DNA of 64,000 nt from Lachnospiraceae bacterium (GCA_910575155.1 CAJTDX010000018.1:1-64000), one strand, 5' to 3'. Counted from the stretch's first letter, positions 19,501 to 26,998 are shown. Numbers and translations: made by a program. Notes: generated from the sequence alone by a model not told the origin.

Positions 19501-20152
19501 GATTCAATTAGCGGCGGATAACGAAATGGTAATTGATCTGCACGGCGTGTACAAACCTACCGGAATGAGGAGAACTTATCCCAATGCTCTTACTCAGGAA
19601 GGCGTATCGGCGTCCGAAGGCCGTATGAATGACGCGGCTTATAATTGTACGATGCTGTTTAACAGAATCGCAGTAGGACCTGCAGACTATGCGCCGATGG
19701 CGTCTTTTGGAAATGTTGTAAATCCGATGTACAATAGCGCGACACTGGCAGGACTGACTGCGGAAGCAGTGTTATTTGAGAGCGGCCTGCAGTGCCTTGC
19801 AGATAAACCGAAAGTATACAGAGAAAGCAAGGCATATGAGTTCTACAAGAACCTTCCGTCTGAATGGGATGAATCCCTGCTGCTGGGAGGAGACATCAGA
19901 GATTACGTGAATATGGCGCGTCGTTCAGGAGAGAACTGGTATGTCGGCATGATGTGCAATGATCAAAAGGATGTGGCGCTGAGCCTGGATTTCCTTGCCG
20001 ATCAGACCACATATACAGCAGCCGTTTATAAAGATGGCGCGAACAAAGAAGAAATTGCAGTAGAAACGCTGAAAGTGAAGAAAGGGGATACGATCAATAT
20101 TTCCATGCTTCAGTATGGCGGCGCGGCAATTAAAATTACACCTGACAAGTAA
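13592..20152 (+). CDS. Secreted double GH97 glycoside hydrolase with Ig-like and lectin-like domains
   Basis: A 2186-residue secreted protein. Order by approximate residue: signal peptide 1-38 (ends VQAAA); three Ig-like Big_2 domains 40-315; a ricin-type lectin-like module 325-500 (DESQIWSLRKLENGAYIVVN); an Ig-like domain 505-575; a first GH97 enzyme 577-1175; two Big_2 domains 1187-1356; a second lectin-like module 1358-1506; an Ig-like domain 1506-1586; and a second GH97 enzyme 1590-2186. Both GH97 copies keep MAWTWVNGDPCDD, the YLL[LM]DEGW strand, GFKGFKPDFFDS or GFKGIKPDFFES, and NALTQEG. The Asp in KPDFF fits the nucleophile of retaining GH97 alpha-galactosidases rather than the inverting alpha-glucosidases; substrate is inferred. 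There is no LPXTG, SLH or transmembrane anchor, so it is either released or held by its basic Ig domains. Start ATG 13592 or 13598. Confidence 0.88.
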   Translation: MSMSKNRTIVKRVLAFGLAMILTICGAAANPAGSVQAAAKKKVTSVRFSKDTIVLKKGKTYKLKTTVKPKNASNKSVSYKSGKKSVAQVNAKGKITAKKAGMTKITAKAKDGSKKSAVCKVYVYTAKIKKASVTPAAKTLQIGKTVKLKTKVTSPKKGTANVFTWKSSSKKVAVVNADGKVTAKGAGTATITGTAMDGSKKKVVCKIKVEASKPSETPEPPVTPEPPVTKVLVTSVKLPAALEINVGDSSKLNAEVEPTNADNKSLTWSSSAADVVFVDNQGNVTARKPGTANITAAAQDGSGKSALCAVTVKENKSDMPGEPAEKAFLDSLYDTKNIVQFIAAGTNNMVIEYNDGSQIYDIWWNWIDSSGGLQTAFRLRPVTEGSEEFRIQTAMRARDKRGPEDKRVMTPKDNGTNLTLQDLDESDESQIWSLRKLENGAYIVVNKASKQVISLAKDGTEQGTEVCLKEFDAASTAMQWNVQTKEEVVPEVEPSILLDKTMLNVGETVKIEIGEVEPDEVTAAYASSDEAIATVDNNGTITAVKSGSATITVTVKFDGKTFTFNEQIIVAGEELGDSAWQVTSPDGNIKGLFVLDEKKGSLCYAAYHGEDLVIEPSPLGLVTNKGDFREGLTFKSVSDVQTINDSYQLIGARVKDVTANANEVTIMFEKNGVSYGVVVRAYDDGIAFRYKIEGEGDLLISGEDTGVKIPLGSEVTVADYDEANERIPTGTSFENLIGNYSLMMTYQLKDKDVYALVSEADLQGSYCVSMLQGHPSGMMDIRFCPKQQEVGDVVTTAPFESPWRYTVIGSLSDITLNTMAENLNPPCKIEDTSWVKPGVMAWTWVNGDPCDDFDTYKEYIDLAVEMGWQYLLLDEGWYVQENRVFVKYYDWTQDLIDYANEKGIGLIVWAHKKNLETEEGQQKIKEWADMGFKGFKPDFFDSGAQDAVQLVNKLVELAAENKMLIDPHGVYKPTGIRRTYPNALTQEGISASEGRMAYSSYNCTLPYTRLAIGPADYAPLASFSNAELYGVDDKYLEASFAGLAAEAVLFESGMQCLADKPANYEKSAAKEFYKNMPAEWDESVLVDGKIGKYVNMARRSGENWYMGIMCNDEFTYGAENYTQKRDKTFVLDFLEEGKTYTAEIYSDGAEKTKIETRTEEVKKGDSITVSCLPYGGAAIKITPQVPVSLTVAPVLRVTAGETKDLTANIKPEAAAGQTLTWTCDKTQIATVENGKVTGVKAGRATVTAAMADGTKASCKVIVSGAPVKVEKVTLNKTNAELAEGAVLNLVATLTPEHPTDKNIKWSSDNEEVAKVNSSGEVTGYAAGTATITATADAKTVTEGAASASCTVKVIAADPSTYEEVKSIHTAAWDACIDCNEVTQLWWNYIDQFEDSSLKYRFVYDETDKDAFRVESIIEGNGVMMTERSATEAGTAVVFGNLDPEDDSQLWKIQDLGDGKCAIINKKSGLALASEEKNDSGAKLSIQELLQDNVYMQWTIQSHRRMLVAEDIETILAKAILSVGEMTTIATNPVQEGITYTSLDESIVTTDDGKVKAVAEGVATIQTKLSFNGEERVFYDQIMVGSAAKEGSVWQVTSPDGKIRAVFALDKKRGSLTYTAFREDTVVVEPSPMGLVTNLGDFTEGLVFDKQDAVKAKTETYELKGAKVKNVEKTANETTLWFKKDGASFGVAVRVYDDGVAFRYKINGSAELKISSENTGVKIPAGSAITLMPYDRSNEGIPELKAFEDLKGRYSMPMTYQVNDETYVLISEAQLEDTYCGAELVGHTSGMMDIRFCGEQKTDVVTEAPFESPWRFAVIGTLSDITLNTMAENLNPDPAFDASWVEAGAMAWTWVNGDPCDDYETYKDYIDLAAEMGWKYLLMDEGWQPYDRTNISPGRSHYEGFYSWTEDLLNYAEEKGIGLVIWVDKADLDDPEEQEKIAEWAEMGFKGIKPDFFESASQSSVHLINTLIQLAADNEMVIDLHGVYKPTGMRRTYPNALTQEGVSASEGRMNDAAYNCTMLFNRIAVGPADYAPMASFGNVVNPMYNSATLAGLTAEAVLFESGLQCLADKPKVYRESKAYEFYKNLPSEWDESLLLGGDIRDYVNMARRSGENWYVGMMCNDQKDVALSLDFLADQTTYTAAVYKDGANKEEIAVETLKVKKGDTINISMLQYGGAAIKITPDK

Positions 20153-20174
20153 AAAATAAAAAGTGATAAACAAT

Positions 20175-20214
20175 CGGGGCGTTTTGCAGAGTATGGCAAA
20201 GCGCCCCGGTTTGT
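20175..20214 (+). terminator. Terminator after the GH97 gene
   Basis: CGGGGCGTTTTGC pairs with GCAAAGCGCCCCG (one wobble) around an 8-nt loop, followed by a T-rich GGTTTGTTGT. It separates the GH97 gene from the van cluster. Confidence 0.8.
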
Positions 20215-20440
20215 TGTGCGTCTGTATATTAGCGGCCGGATGGGCAATAGGAATCTTAGGAAAATATTAAGATTTAAGAAGGAAATAAGTGAGGATTTCA
20301 AAATTTGTATTTGCTATACTAAAATCAACAGATATTCAGCAGAATATCTTAACAGAATGGTGTGAAACGAAATGATTTTAAGAATTGAGCGTTTTGCAGG
20401 TATCTAAGAATGTCAGATTCCAGAAAGGAGAACATCTGTA

Positions 20441-21139
20441 ATGGAGAAAATATTAGTGGTAGACGACGAGAAAGAAATAGCCGATCTGGTGGCATTTTAT
20501 CTGGAGAGTGAGAACTTTGAGGTAGCAGCCTGCTATACTTCCAAAGATGCCATGGAGCAGATTGGGCAGACAGATTTTGATCTGGCAATTTTGGATGTTA
20601 TGATTCCGGGAGTCAGTGGGCTTGAGCTGTGTAAGGAGATTCGCAAAAGCCATAATTACCCGGTTATCATGTTAACGGCGAAGGATGAGGAAATTGATAA
20701 GATCCGCGGTCTGATGCTTGGGGCGGACGATTATATGACAAAGCCGTTTCGTCCTTTGGAGCTGGTGGCGCGGGTAAAGGCTCAGATTCGCCGCTATAAA
20801 CGATATAACCAGAACCCTTCGGAGGAGGCCGATTCCTCCCTGCTGGTGCATGGAGGTCTGGTGATTAATGTTAAGACGCATGAATGCAGGCTGGATGAAA
20901 AGCCTTTGGTTCTGACCCCTACGGAGTTTTCTATTTTAAAAATTCTCTGTCAGCGCAAAGGCGAAGTAGTCAGCTCGGAAGAACTGTTTCATGAGATCTG
21001 GCAGGATGAGTACTACAGTAAGAGCAACAATACCATTACGGTGCATATCCGCCATCTTCGGGAAAAAATGAACGACTCTGTGGAGAGCCCCAAATATATC
21101 AAGACAATCTGGGGAGTAGGTTATAAAATTGAAAACTGA
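20441..21139 (+). CDS. vanR: VanR-like OmpR-family response regulator
   Basis: A 232-residue DNA-binding response regulator. The receiver domain (1-120) has the acidic pocket VVDDEKE, phospho-acceptor Asp in LAILDVMIPG near residue 52, and Lys in MTKPFRP. The C-terminal winged helix (135-230) has the TPTEFSILKIL and HIRHLREK segments of the OmpR/PhoB class. It overlaps the sensor kinase gene by 11 nt and is followed by vanG and the vanT genes, so I read it as the regulator of a VanG-type cluster. The vanR name rests on that context. Confidence 0.85.
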   Translation: MEKILVVDDEKEIADLVAFYLESENFEVAACYTSKDAMEQIGQTDFDLAILDVMIPGVSGLELCKEIRKSHNYPVIMLTAKDEEIDKIRGLMLGADDYMTKPFRPLELVARVKAQIRRYKRYNQNPSEEADSSLLVHGGLVINVKTHECRLDEKPLVLTPTEFSILKILCQRKGEVVSSEELFHEIWQDEYYSKSNNTITVHIRHLREKMNDSVESPKYIKTIWGVGYKIEN

Positions 21140-22298
21140 CGAAAAACACGGCCTTACGGTAAAATTGAAAACAGGAAAAAAGAAGAAATCCGGATATGCG
21201 AAGCTTAAACTCAAGGTATTTTTCCAGACCATGGGAATGATTGTGCTGGCTTTTTGTATTATTTATACGTTGTACCGCCGCTTTTGGTTTGGACGGGTGG
21301 GAGACTGGATTGTGGCATTTTTGCAGAATGTGTTCCATCTGGATTATATGGATGCCAGAAATATTTATCAGTATGGAATGCGGGAAAATCTTACTTTAAT
21401 TATTTTTATCGCGGTTATGTTCTGCTTTTTGCTGTTGTTCTGGTTTTCCCTGTCCTGGTTTACCCGCTATTTTAATGAAATTGACGCGGGACTGGACAAA
21501 CTGGTTTCCGGAGAAAACAAAGAAATTTCTTTGTCTGCGGAAATGGCGCCTATGGAACAGAAATTAAACGTGCTGCGCCAGACGTTGGAACGGCGGGAAT
21601 TGGAGGCCAGGCTTGCGGAGGAACGCAAAAATAATCTGGTTATGTATCTTGCGCATGATATCCGCACCCCCCTTACTTCTGTGATCGGCTATTTGAGCCT
21701 TCTGGAAGAAGCGCCGGACATGCCTGTGGAGCAGAAAGCAAAATATGTGCATATTACGCTGGAAAAAGCAAACCGTCTGGAGCGGCTCATCAATGAGTTT
21801 TTTGAAATCACCAGATATAATATCCAGCAGATTGTTCTGGAAAAAGAAAAAATTGATTTGTATTATATGCTGCTGCAGATGGTGGAGGAGTTCTATCCGC
21901 TTCTGGCTCAGAAAGGAAACCAGGCGGTACTTCACAGCGACGAAAATGTTGCCGTGTATGGGGATCCGGTAAAGCTGGCGAGAGTGTTTAACAATATTTT
22001 AAAAAATGCCGTCGCTTACAGTTACAACAATACCAGGATTCATATCTATGTGGAAGAACTTTTGACGGGAGGCGTTCGAATTAAATTCCAGAATCAGGGA
22101 CGGACGATTCCCAAAGAAAAGCTGGCTTCTGTTTTTGATAAGTTTTACCGCATGGACGAGGCGAGGACTTCCGATACCGGAGGAGCAGGGCTGGGGCTTG
22201 CCATTGCAAAGGAGATCGTTACCCTGCACGGAGGGGAAATATATGCGGAGAGTGAGAAAGAGCGGGTTGTTTTTGTAGTGGAACTGCCCCAAGAGTAA
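21129..22298 (+). CDS. vanS: VanS-like sensor histidine kinase
   Basis: A 389-residue membrane kinase. Two membrane segments lie at about residues 33-50 and 90-112, with a short extracytoplasmic loop between them, followed by HAMP-like linker sequence. The H-box YLAHDIRTPLTSVIGYL is near residue 175, then the N-box FNNILKNAVAYS and G-box TGGAGLGLAIAKEI. The start is a TTG inside the last codons of vanR, typical of coupled translation. The signal it senses is not visible in the sequence; VanS proteins respond to glycopeptides directly or indirectly. Confidence 0.85.
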   Translation: MKTDEKHGLTVKLKTGKKKKSGYAKLKLKVFFQTMGMIVLAFCIIYTLYRRFWFGRVGDWIVAFLQNVFHLDYMDARNIYQYGMRENLTLIIFIAVMFCFLLLFWFSLSWFTRYFNEIDAGLDKLVSGENKEISLSAEMAPMEQKLNVLRQTLERRELEARLAEERKNNLVMYLAHDIRTPLTSVIGYLSLLEEAPDMPVEQKAKYVHITLEKANRLERLINEFFEITRYNIQQIVLEKEKIDLYYMLLQMVEEFYPLLAQKGNQAVLHSDENVAVYGDPVKLARVFNNILKNAVAYSYNNTRIHIYVEELLTGGVRIKFQNQGRTIPKEKLASVFDKFYRMDEARTSDTGGAGLGLAIAKEIVTLHGGEIYAESEKERVVFVVELPQE

Positions 22299-22320
22299 AA
22301 GTGTCTGCGCGCAGGTGATT

Positions 22321-22336
22321 ATGACAATTTTGTCAT
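22321..22336. promoter_or_regulatory. Perfect palindrome upstream of vanG
   Basis: ATGACAA-TT-TTGTCAT has 7-bp arms and a 2-nt centre. It lies 22 nt after vanS and abuts the first 67-bp repeat. It could be a binding site for VanR or another dimeric regulator; this is inferred from symmetry and position only. Confidence 0.4.
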
Positions 22337-22467
22337 GGAAAAGTCACGGTACTGTCATTTGCAGCAGTTAAAGTTAGAATTACAGGGATCAGATTTTTGC
22401 CATGGAAAAGTCACGGTACTGTCATTTGCAGCAGTTAAAGTTAGAACTACGGGCAGCAGATTTTATG
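22334..22467 (+). repeat. Tandem 67-bp direct repeat before vanG
   Basis: Two adjacent units start at 22334 and 22401, each opening CATGGAAAAGTCACGGTACT. They are nearly identical except for a few bases in the last third. The repeat fills most of the vanS-vanG gap. The extended ORF in the track (22335) runs through it but shows no protein likeness there. Confidence 0.85.
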
Positions 22468-22511
22468 CCGCAGGCCCTGAAGGCCGCTATTTGAAAAAAA
22501 GGAGACGGAAA

Positions 22512-23576
22512 ATGATGAGAAGAAAAAGAATTGCAGTTTTATTTGGGGGATGTTCCAGTGAATATGAGGTGTCTTTACAGTCAGCTTATGCGGTTGCGGA
22601 ACATTTGGATGTGGAAAAATACGAGGTGATTTTAATCGGCATAGATAAAACAGGCGCGTGGTATCTGTATCAGGGAGCGTATGCAGACCTTCCCGGCGAT
22701 CACTGGAAGCGCAAAGAAACCTGCATTCCGGCAGCCGTTTCTCCGGATAAGAATCTGCACGGTCTTTTATTACTGAAAGAAACGGGAGTAGAAACCTTAC
22801 CTCTGGATGCGGCCCTGCCGATTCTGCATGGAAAAAACGGCGAGGATGGAACGGTACAGGGAGCGCTGGAACTGGCGGGTATTCCTGTAATCGGCTGCAA
22901 TACCATGAGTTCTGCAATCTGTATGGATAAGGAGACGGCCCATCGGCTGGCGCATGAATGCGGCGTGAAGGTTCCGGCTTCTTATATAATTACAAAAGCA
23001 GGACTGCGGGAAAAAGAGCAGATCACAGCATATGGCAAAGCGCTGGGCTATCCGCTTTTTGTAAAGCCTCTGCGCGCGGGTTCTTCGTTTGGCATTACTA
23101 GGGTGGGAGAGCCGGAAGCGCTGTTAAAGGCAGTGGAGTATGCTTTTACCTATGATTCACAGGTCATTCTGGAAGAGATGATCGAAGGTTTTGAAGTGGG
23201 CTGCGCTGTTCTGGGCACAGAGGAACTGACTCTGGGCGCAGTGGATGAAATAGAGCTGTCGGAAGGATTTTTTGATTATACGGAAAAATATACCCTGAAA
23301 TCTTCAAAGATTCATGTTCCGGCGCGGATTTCTCAGGAACAGGCGCAGGAAATAAAGGAAACGGCAGTGCGGATTTACCGTGCTTTAGGATGCAGCCACT
23401 TTGCAAGAGTCGATCTGTTTCTGACGCCGGAGGGAGAGATTTATTTCAATGAGGTCAATACCATTCCAGGTTTTACCTCACACAGCCGTTTCCCCAATAT
23501 GTTAAAAGAAGCGGGGATTTCGTTCGAAGAAATTTTAACAAGATTATTGGAGATGGTCTGTGATGCCGGCGTTTAG
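22512..23576 (+). CDS. vanG: VanG-type D-alanine-D-serine ligase
   Basis: A 354-residue ATP-grasp ligase that makes the D-Ala-D-Ser end of peptidoglycan precursors, which lowers vancomycin affinity. N-terminal VLFGGCSSEYEVSLQSA, PILHGKNGEDGTVQGALEL and VKPLRAGSSFGITRV are Ddl-family signatures. The omega-loop segment FFDYTEKYTLKSSKIHVPAR matches the VanG group as I know it and lacks the pattern of D-lactate ligases (VanA/B). C-terminal metal site: YFNEVNTIPGFT. The track start 22335 runs through the repeats; ATG 22512 after AAAAGGAGACGGAAA is preferred. It overlaps the next gene by 17 nt. Confidence 0.88.
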   Translation: MMRRKRIAVLFGGCSSEYEVSLQSAYAVAEHLDVEKYEVILIGIDKTGAWYLYQGAYADLPGDHWKRKETCIPAAVSPDKNLHGLLLLKETGVETLPLDAALPILHGKNGEDGTVQGALELAGIPVIGCNTMSSAICMDKETAHRLAHECGVKVPASYIITKAGLREKEQITAYGKALGYPLFVKPLRAGSSFGITRVGEPEALLKAVEYAFTYDSQVILEEMIEGFEVGCAVLGTEELTLGAVDEIELSEGFFDYTEKYTLKSSKIHVPARISQEQAQEIKETAVRIYRALGCSHFARVDLFLTPEGEIYFNEVNTIPGFTSHSRFPNMLKEAGISFEEILTRLLEMVCDAGV

Positions 23577-24615
23577 AAGAAACAGAAGGAATTATGCGGC
23601 AATTGATAATTTCCGCCTGGCGGCCGCGCTGCTGATTGTAGCGATTCATACTTCACCGTTGAAATCTTTTCATGAAACGGCCGATTTTCTGGCGACTTAT
23701 TGCTTTGGGAGAATTGCGGTGCCTTTTTTTCTGATGGTGACGGGATATTTCGTGCTGGCGCCTTATCAAAGAGGCAGTACCGGACTCGGCGGCGTAGGAA
23801 AATTTTTAAGGAAAACAGCCGTTTTGTATGGGATATCCACGCTGTTATATATTCCTTTGAAAATATATTCCGGAAATTTCAGCGTCCATGCGGGAGACTG
23901 GCTGAAAGAAATATTCTTTGACGGAACCTTTTATCATCTGTGGTATCTTCCGGCAGTGATTATGGGATGTATTCTGCTGCTGGCGCTGCTGCGCTGCTGC
24001 AGCCCCCTTACCATATCGGCGGTGGTCTTTGCGCTGTACGTTGTTGGCGTGCTGGGAGACAGTTATTATAATCTGATCGCGGAGGTTCCTGTATTAAAAA
24101 CAGTGTATGAGGGGATGTTCCAGATCAGTTCTTATACCAGAAATGGAATTTTCTTTGCCCCGGCATTTTTATGGATGGGAGTTGTGCTTGCCAACGGCAA
24201 AGTCAGACTTTCCAGAAATCATGCGGCGGCAGGCTTCCTTATTTCTATGACGGGAATGCTGGCAGAAGGGTTTGTGAGTTTTTATTTTGAATGGCAGAAG
24301 CATAACAGCATGTATTTTATGCTGCTTTTGGTGATGTTTTTCCTGTTTGAACTGCTGTTATCCACGCAGGGAACGCAGGTGAAAATGGCGCGGGATTTGT
24401 CTATGTATATTTATATTCTGCATCCGTTCTGCATTGTTGCGGTGCGGGGGCTGGCAGGAGCATTAAAGATGTCAGAATTGCTGGTAAAACAGTCTTTGCT
24501 GCATTATCTGGCAGTCGTCGTAACATCGGCGTTGTTGTCTTTAATCCTGCTCACGGTAAAACAGGCGTTATCAGCAAGGAGGAATTATGTACAGCAAGGG
24601 AAGAGCATGGATTGA
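23560..24615 (+). CDS. VanT membrane domain as a separate protein (acyltransferase-3 type)
   Basis: A 351-residue polytopic membrane protein of the acyltransferase-3 fold. The opening AIDNFRLAAALLIVAIHTSP and GRIAVPFFLMVTGYF correspond to the N-terminal half of VanT serine racemases, which is thought to serve L-serine uptake. About ten hydrophobic segments follow. In enterococcal VanT this half is fused to a racemase; here the racemase is a separate gene overlapping by 29 nt in another frame. Start GTG 23560 or ATG 23563 lies inside the end of vanG. A generic O-acyltransferase is the alternative, but the neighbours favour VanT. Confidence 0.82.
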   Translation: MMPAFRRNRRNYAAIDNFRLAAALLIVAIHTSPLKSFHETADFLATYCFGRIAVPFFLMVTGYFVLAPYQRGSTGLGGVGKFLRKTAVLYGISTLLYIPLKIYSGNFSVHAGDWLKEIFFDGTFYHLWYLPAVIMGCILLLALLRCCSPLTISAVVFALYVVGVLGDSYYNLIAEVPVLKTVYEGMFQISSYTRNGIFFAPAFLWMGVVLANGKVRLSRNHAAAGFLISMTGMLAEGFVSFYFEWQKHNSMYFMLLLVMFFLFELLLSTQGTQVKMARDLSMYIYILHPFCIVAVRGLAGALKMSELLVKQSLLHYLAVVVTSALLSLILLTVKQALSARRNYVQQGKSMD

Positions 24616-25714
24616 ACTGAATCTTAACAATTTAAAACATAATATTGAAGAATTTCGCCGATTGCTGCCCTGGGACTGCGAGCTGATGCCCGCAGTAAAA
24701 GCGAATGCCTATGGACATGGGGCTGTGCCGGTGGCAAAAGCGCTGCAGGCGCAGGGCGTTCATGCATTCTGCGTGGCGTCTGCGGCAGAAGGGGCGCAGC
24801 TTCGCCGGGCGGGAATCAGTGGAGATTTGCTGGTGCTGGGGTATACGCATCCGGAGGAATTTGACGATTTGATTGCCTATGATCTGATACAGACAGTCGT
24901 TGACGGAAATTATGCAGCGCAACTGCAGCGCGACGGGCGAAGATTCACGGTTCATGTCGGAATTGACACAGGGATGCACCGGATCGGAGAACGATGGGAA
25001 AATATAGAAGAAATTATAAAGATCTTCCGCATGTCTCAATTGAAGGTTACAGGCGTTTTTTCCCATCTTTGCGTTTCCGATGGGCAATCTGTGGAAGAAC
25101 GCGCCTATACGCTGGAACAAATCCGTCATTTTGAGTATGTGGTGGAAGAACTTCACCGTCGGGGATTTTCCGGTTTTAAATGCCACTTGCAGGGAAGTTA
25201 TGGGATTTTAAATTATTCTCAGTACTGTTTTGATTACGCCCGCTGCGGCATTGCATTTTACGGTATTTACAGCGGAAAACATGACAGTACGGATGCCAGA
25301 CTGGATCTTGCGCCGGTATTGTCTTTGAAATCAAGGGTAATCAGCGTGAGGAAATTGTACAAAGGGGAAGGGGCGGGCTATGGTCTGACTTACAGTCCCA
25401 AAGAGAACCGTAAGATCGCGGTATTATCCATTGGATATGCGGATGGGATTCCGCGTAATCTCTCAAACTGCGGTTATGTGCTTTGCCAGGGGAAAGCGGC
25501 GCCTATTGTGGGGCGTATCTGTATGGATCAGATGATGGTGGATGTGACGGAAATTCCACAGGTTTCTCCGGGAGAGGAAGCAGTGCTTATTGGAAAATCC
25601 GGCAGCCTGGAAATCCGTGCCGAGGATCTGGCGCAATGGGCGGGAACCATCAGCAATGAGATTGTAAGCCGTCTGGGAGAGCGGCTGGAGCGGGTGGCAG
25701 AGCAGGAAAATTGA
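24587..25714 (+). CDS. vanT: Serine/alanine racemase, VanT catalytic subunit
   Basis: A 375-residue PLP fold-type III racemase. The PLP lysine is in AVKANAYGHGAVP, and the second catalytic Tyr in GAGYGLTYSP. The residue that is Tyr354 in Geobacillus alanine racemase (TINYEV) is Asn357 here (TISNEI). The same Tyr-to-Asn change marks VanT serine racemases and is known to favour serine, so this enzyme probably supplies D-Ser to VanG. ATG 24587 has a perfect AGGAGGAATT site inside the end of the membrane gene, so the split is an organised gene pair. It could also act as alanine racemase. Confidence 0.88.
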   Translation: MYSKGRAWIELNLNNLKHNIEEFRRLLPWDCELMPAVKANAYGHGAVPVAKALQAQGVHAFCVASAAEGAQLRRAGISGDLLVLGYTHPEEFDDLIAYDLIQTVVDGNYAAQLQRDGRRFTVHVGIDTGMHRIGERWENIEEIIKIFRMSQLKVTGVFSHLCVSDGQSVEERAYTLEQIRHFEYVVEELHRRGFSGFKCHLQGSYGILNYSQYCFDYARCGIAFYGIYSGKHDSTDARLDLAPVLSLKSRVISVRKLYKGEGAGYGLTYSPKENRKIAVLSIGYADGIPRNLSNCGYVLCQGKAAPIVGRICMDQMMVDVTEIPQVSPGEEAVLIGKSGSLEIRAEDLAQWAGTISNEIVSRLGERLERVAEQEN

Positions 25715-25753
25715 ACATCCAGATGCCGGGATTCTGGCATACGGGGTTGCCGC

Positions 25754-25876
25754 ATGAAACAGAGAACGAACCGTATGCAGCGCGTCTTATTACCAGACAT
25801 GCTGCATATTGTTTTGATAGTTCTGTATGCGGCAGCCCCGTTTTTATGTTTATGGCTGGCGCTGCAAAGCGTTTGA
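25754..25876 (+). CDS. Possible 40-aa membrane peptide after vanT
   Basis: An unlisted short ORF starting MKQRTNRMQRVLLPDMLH, followed by a strongly hydrophobic stretch (IVLIVLYAAAPFLCLWLAL) to a stop at 25874-25876. The basic head plus one membrane helix looks like a real small protein. The upstream GGGG is only a weak ribosome binding site. Its end overlaps the convergent recombinase gene by 27 nt. It competes with the 85-residue ORF of the track (25711-25968), which looks less protein-like. Confidence 0.35.
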   Translation: MKQRTNRMQRVLLPDMLHIVLIVLYAAAPFLCLWLALQSV

Positions 25877-26824
25877 AGGCGCTGGCTGTGCGGCGCGCGG
25901 AGTGCGTTTCACTTCCATGGTATTCCGGGGGTGCTTTTGTGTTAATATTGCTTTTTGTTTGCGCATAGAAACACTTGTATAGAGTTCTGTAGTGGTAATA
26001 GAACTGTGCCCGAGCATGTTCTGGATATAGCGAATGTCTACGTCTGCTTCCAGCAAAAGTGTGGCAAATGAATGGCGGAACATATGCGGGGTAATATGCA
26101 TCGTGATTCCCGCCCGTTTTACGTATTTGTTAATCATAAACCGCACAGACTGTTCCGAGAGACGGTTGCCAAGGCGGTTGACGAAGAGCCAGCCGCTGGC
26201 GATGATTTCTTTTTGAAAAGCATTTATATAGGAAGAAACAGCCGAGATTACTTCCGGATGGCTGATTTGTATCATGCGTTCTTTGGCTCCTTTGCCCCAA
26301 ATAAGCACAGAGAAATTTTCCATGTCAAGATCGGGAATTTTTAAATTACATAATTCAGAAATGCGCATACCAGTGGCAAATAACAGCTCAATAACTGCAA
26401 TGTCCCGAAGTGCGGATTTCTTCTGGCAGGGGGAAGCTGTTTGCTGGCTGGTATGATAAACAGTATTTAAAAACAGTTGAATCGTGCTGGCGGGAATTGT
26501 TTTCGGGAGACGTTTTGGTTCCCGGTAAGAAAGATGTATTTTGTTTAAGGGATTTTGTTCTAACAGTTCTTCGTATTCCAGGTAATGGAAAAAAGCCTTG
26601 AGGCTGGCGATTTTCCGTTTGGTGGTTTTGGGCTGATACTGAGCATGGAGTGATGCGAGATAAGAGGTGAGGCTTTCTTTGGAAAGAGGAGTTTCAAATT
26701 CTGAGACAAAATCTATAAATTGTGTCAGATCAATGCGGTATGCTTTTAGTGTTTTTTCATTCAATTCTTTTTGTGTTTTGCAGTGCAGCAGATAGTTTTT
26801 CTTCAAAATTTCTAATGATTCCAT
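25850..26824 (-). CDS. XerC/XerD-like tyrosine recombinase
   Basis: A 324-residue site-specific recombinase. The N-terminal SAM-like DNA-binding domain covers about 1-100 (KTQKELNEKTLKAYRIDLTQF). The catalytic domain shows Arg in ATGMRISELCNL, Lys in IWGKGAKERM, His-x-x-Arg in HMFRHSFATLLLEA, His in MLGHSSITTTELY and the Tyr nucleophile. The track start at 26959 lies far upstream; ATG 26824 has GGAGG 5 nt before it and gives the usual Xer length. No phage or conjugation genes adjoin it. It may be a chromosomal Xer paralogue or a DNA-inversion enzyme. Confidence 0.85.
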   Translation of the reverse strand: MESLEILKKNYLLHCKTQKELNEKTLKAYRIDLTQFIDFVSEFETPLSKESLTSYLASLHAQYQPKTTKRKIASLKAFFHYLEYEELLEQNPLNKIHLSYREPKRLPKTIPASTIQLFLNTVYHTSQQTASPCQKKSALRDIAVIELLFATGMRISELCNLKIPDLDMENFSVLIWGKGAKERMIQISHPEVISAVSSYINAFQKEIIASGWLFVNRLGNRLSEQSVRFMINKYVKRAGITMHITPHMFRHSFATLLLEADVDIRYIQNMLGHSSITTTELYTSVSMRKQKAILTQKHPRNTMEVKRTPRAAQPAPSNALQRQP

Positions 26825-26998
26825 AGTTTCCTCCATTCTGTATGCCTTCAACGCAATGTGTGCTTTTGGGCAAAAAATCTTGTACTTTTTCTCTTTTGTG
26901 TAAGTTATTACTCTGGCGGCGAACGCCGGAGTAATAAACAATATCATAATATAAATCAATGGTTCAGGGGAGAAATTTCAGAAAAATTTTCGGATTTT

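Noticed and set aside
16202-19507. Several long minus-strand ORFs under the GH97 gene
   Set aside because: They mirror the coding strand's codon pattern in both GH97 copies and lack ribosome binding sites.
22334-22467. 67-bp double repeat as CRISPR or as part of the vanG coding region
   Set aside because: Only two units without spacers, and the frame through them (track start 22335) has no ribosome binding site or Ddl likeness before ATG 22512.
23560-24615. Acyltransferase-3 gene as a polysaccharide O-acetylase
   Set aside because: The N-terminal sequence follows VanT and it sits between vanG and the racemase with overlaps on both sides.
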